In this document: one piece after another, positions 5,547 through 5,562 of the stretch
How the letters are laid out: every line of letters starts with the position of its first letter
How positions within the stretch are numbered: position 1 is the first letter of the stretch
Assembly (NCBI GenBank): GCA_003135495.1
Contig: PLBX01000229.1
Span: 1,147-6,708 of the forward strand
DNA length: 5,562 bases
Direction of reading: 5' to 3'
DNA from: Acidobacteriaceae bacterium
GTDB lineage: Bacteria; Acidobacteriota; Terriglobia; Terriglobales; Acidobacteriaceae
Translations under genes and position numbers: made by a program
The notes under the pieces: model-generated
What the model was told of the DNA's origin: nothing
Database searches by the model: none
Seen by the model: the letters and a program-made list of their open reading frames with translations, nothing else

Positions 5547-5562
5547 GTCATACGATCAAGAA
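5543..5562 (+). CDS. start of a probable RcnR/CsoR-family metal-sensing repressor (partial, runs off the window)
   Basis: Only six full codons are visible: ATG AGT CAT ACG ATC AAG, encoding MSHTIK. From memory, E. coli RcnR begins MSHTIRDKQKL, and many members of the DUF156 family (RcnR, FrmR, CsoR relatives) start almost identically. His3 is a metal ligand in RcnR, and it is present here. The context supports the call: a divergent operator-like repeat at 5491-5506 and metal-efflux genes on the other strand. No clear Shine-Dalgarno precedes the ATG, and the start lies in a potential hairpin. The call rests on six residues plus context, and the metal specificity cannot be told. Confidence 0.55.

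Noticed and set aside
1..5562. Mobile-element, CRISPR, tRNA or toxin-antitoxin content
   Set aside because: No transposase or integrase motifs, no regularly spaced repeats, no tRNA-like sequence and no toxin/antitoxin pair could be found on reading both strands.

Overview
The window reads as a mid-GC, Gram-negative-type bacterial chromosome segment. It has strong Shine-Dalgarno sequences, an RND efflux remnant (envelope-spanning pumps of this family are typical of Gram-negatives), and a Crp/Fnr regulator fragment of a type I associate with Acidobacteriota and Alphaproteobacteria. An acidobacterial (Terriglobia-like) host is my best guess, held with low confidence.

Left part (1-1359): a complete alpha/beta hydrolase gene on the + strand (79-996) with a full catalytic triad. 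It is followed by a weak terminator-like hairpin, a short inverted repeat, and the first ~70 codons of a Crp/Fnr-family regulator. That regulator is cut off inside its cyclic-nucleotide-binding-type domain at about base 1360, so it is a pseudogene.

Middle and right parts (1360-5472) run on the - strand. In order of transcription they are: a free-standing C-terminal piece of an RND efflux pump (four membrane segments, 5047-5460); a possible 27-codon ORF whose stop overlaps the next start; a complete P1B-type metal ATPase (2956-4908) whose M6 metal-binding motif lacks the usual CPC/SPC/TPC pattern; a single-TM small reading frame broken by one in-frame TGA (2765-2923); and a DUF4344-type zinc metallopeptidase with an unusual Cys-rich region and C-terminal extension (1365-2714, TTG start).

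Right edge (5473-5562): a compact divergent control region. An inverted repeat around a C/G tract, ATACC-N6-GGTAT, fits between -35 and -10-like hexamers on both strands. At the very edge a + strand ORF begins MSHTIK, the start typical of RcnR/CsoR-family metal-sensing repressors. This suggests a metal-responsive repressor divergently controlling the - strand efflux genes.

Taken together, the right two-thirds looks like a metal-efflux locus (sensor, operator, RND remnant, ATPase) joined to a metallopeptidase gene. It abuts a truncated regulator on its left and contains at least two other damaged genes, consistent with a rearranged or acquired accessory segment. No transposase, integrase, tRNA, rRNA or CRISPR array is visible.
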